A DNA stretch of 37,108 nt, from positions 1-37,108 of IMG/VR virus record IMGVR_UViG_3300046010_006313. One strand, written 5' to 3'. This stretch comes from a virus. The position numbers and the translations under genes were made by a program. The stretch's first letter is position 1. Every line of letters begins with the position of its first letter. The notes under the pieces were generated by a model. That model searched no databases, had not been told where the DNA came from, and saw only the letters and a program-made list of their open reading frames with translations. Shown piece by piece: positions 35,977-37,108 of this stretch.

Positions 35977-37108
35977 TCAAGATATAGCCAAGAATATGTA
36001 ACTTACACCAGAAGCATTTACACTTGTAGCAGCAACTTGATTAACCACAAAGCCATTAGTATCATAATCAATCGTATCATCAGTTGTTACTTCAGCAGCT
36101 GCAGTGTTAAGGCTTAAATGCGGTTCATTAGCAGCATTAATACCACGAGCAGTGTCCCAAATAAACCAATCGCCAGTAGCACTTGTACATTTTACCATGA
36201 CGAACCTCGCACCTGACGTAAATCCACAGTTAATAGCCTGAGTTCCACCATTACCTGTGTAGGAGCCTACTTTGCTGATTCCAGCAAGTGTGGCAAATAG
36301 GTAGGCGACGTAGGTATATCCACTAAAATTAGTAGATTCATCATTTTGTACACCAAACGTAGTAGAAGAAATAGAAGTAAATCTTGAACCATAATCGCTA
36401 AAACTTCCTGTAAGATTAAGATATAACCCGCTAGAAAGCGTATTTGGATATACAGCCCAGTTACGTACTGAATTTCTTGCTTTAACTATTATTAGTTCTG
36501 GAGAAACTGTTAAATTGTGATTGTATGTTTGTCCTAAAACCCCATTACCAGTATAACAAACCTCATCAAAGAATCCGGGGGCGCGTTTGAAGAAATACGC
36601 ATTTCCATTATAAGCAACAGTGCTTGGCATGACTGATACTAAAAAATTATCATAACATCCAAATACATACGTTGTTGCCGATGAGGGAATTGTAGTCGCA
36701 GTCACAGATTGTTCTGCTGCTGTACTTGCTGTACTTAAATATTTAGTTGAACCACCAGCAAAGCCTACACCTTGTAATTTACTTGCAATTCTAAAATCAA
36801 AGCTGCCGTTTCGCGGATTAGACAAAACAACATCAGAAAATTCTATACCGGGATTAGACCCACTTGTGTTTGTACCAACTTCAGGACTAAACACCTGCGT
36901 CCCCGTTGTAGGCGGCTTGTTTGGGCGACGGATTGCCATGTAGATGTAAGTTTGACCATTACCAGGTGACGCATCATTTGCAAATCCTGTTGCTGTAGGG
37001 TACCAATTACCCCCTGCGGAAACTTCCGCATTAGCCGTGTTTGCTCCAAGAAGTGCATCTAACCCACTTACATCCATCCCCCGCATAGTGTCAATAAGCC
37101 ACCAATTT
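35977..37108 (-). CDS. Tail fibre or adhesin-like protein (DUF7483 type), 5' end outside window
   Basis: The frame is open to the right edge, so the first residues are missing; at least 377 residues are visible. The segment NWWLIDTMRGM at the edge aligns with WFIWDTARGI further on, showing it extends beyond. Two SYTGNG/CYTGNG modules (YTGNGVLGQTYNHNLTVSPEL, YTGNGGTQAINCGFTSGARF) repeat a domain common in phage surface proteins (DUF7483, from memory). It ends YIFLAIS. A receptor-binding or fibre role is likely. Confidence 0.8.
   Translation of the reverse strand, partial: NWWLIDTMRGMDVSGLDALLGANTANAEVSAGGNWYPTATGFANDASPGNGQTYIYMAIRRPNKPPTTGTQVFSPEVGTNTSGSNPGIEFSDVVLSNPRNGSFDFRIASKLQGVGFAGGSTKYLSTASTAAEQSVTATTIPSSATTYVFGCYDNFLVSVMPSTVAYNGNAYFFKRAPGFFDEVCYTGNGVLGQTYNHNLTVSPELIIVKARNSVRNWAVYPNTLSSGLYLNLTGSFSDYGSRFTSISSTTFGVQNDESTNFSGYTYVAYLFATLAGISKVGSYTGNGGTQAINCGFTSGARFVMVKCTSATGDWFIWDTARGINAANEPHLSLNTAAAEVTTDDTIDYDTNGFVVNQVAATSVNASGVSYIFLAIS

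Overview
The window is a stretch of a T4-like myovirus (Caudoviricetes) genome, AT-rich and almost entirely coded on the minus strand. Phage identity rests on the T4 core: clamp loader gp44/gp62, sliding clamp gp45, RegA, UvsW, UvsY, gp13, gp14, gp15, gp18, gp19, gp20, a gp67-like core protein, gp21, gp22 and gp23. The left edge carries the first 85 codons of pmoC, the C subunit of particulate methane monooxygenase. This points to an aerobic methanotroph host (probably Methylococcales) and to the kind of large freshwater phage known to carry pmoC. The host assignment is an inference from this gene.

Layout, left to right; minus-strand transcription runs right to left. 1-2,774: pmoC, a DUF6321-like gene, and six tRNA genes (Pro, Thr, Gly, Tyr, Cys, Met), all with encoded CCA, with a DraRnl-type RNA ligase inside the cluster. 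2,775-3,655: two gene-poor, strongly structured stretches around an N4 gp49-like gene. 3,656-11,300: replication and regulation genes (RegA, gp62, gp44, gp45, UvsW, a metallophosphoesterase, a dATP/dGTP pyrophosphohydrolase-like protein) among many small unknown genes. 11,361-13,256: a repeat-borne promoter, a tail-tube-fold gene and a run of small membrane or secreted proteins. 13,305-13,839: uvsY, the only plus-strand gene recognised. 13,843-15,084: a free-standing HNH homing endonuclease beside gp23. 15,259-25,676: capsid and tail genes in T4 order, except that genes 16 and 17 are absent between 15 and 18. 25,781-37,108: a lipoprotein, a class 3 lipase, baseplate and fibre-like proteins (one of 1,141 residues and highly repetitive), two tandem membrane proteins, an APS kinase, a sulfotransferase-glycosyltransferase fusion, a second endonuclease-like gene, and a fibre gene cut by the window edge.

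Regulation can be partly read. Nine sites share one promoter design, CTTTACT, 16-17 bp, then TATAAT or a near match; seven face left and two face right. They mostly precede replication, recombination or small early-type genes. A second motif, TATAAATA or CTAAATA, stands before several structural genes, the sulfotransferase and pmoC, as expected for T4-type late promoters. Four hairpin terminators have clear U-tracts and two more hairpins are terminator-like.

Points most worth following: the pmoC gene and its unusual leader; a possible phage sulfation module (APS kinase plus sulfotransferase-TPR-glycosyltransferase); a 72-bp perfect inverted repeat, each copy carrying a promoter, bracketing 12 kb and lying exactly where the terminase genes would be; unassigned structured RNA; a UvsW-like helicase lacking its last motifs; and repeat-rich virion proteins.
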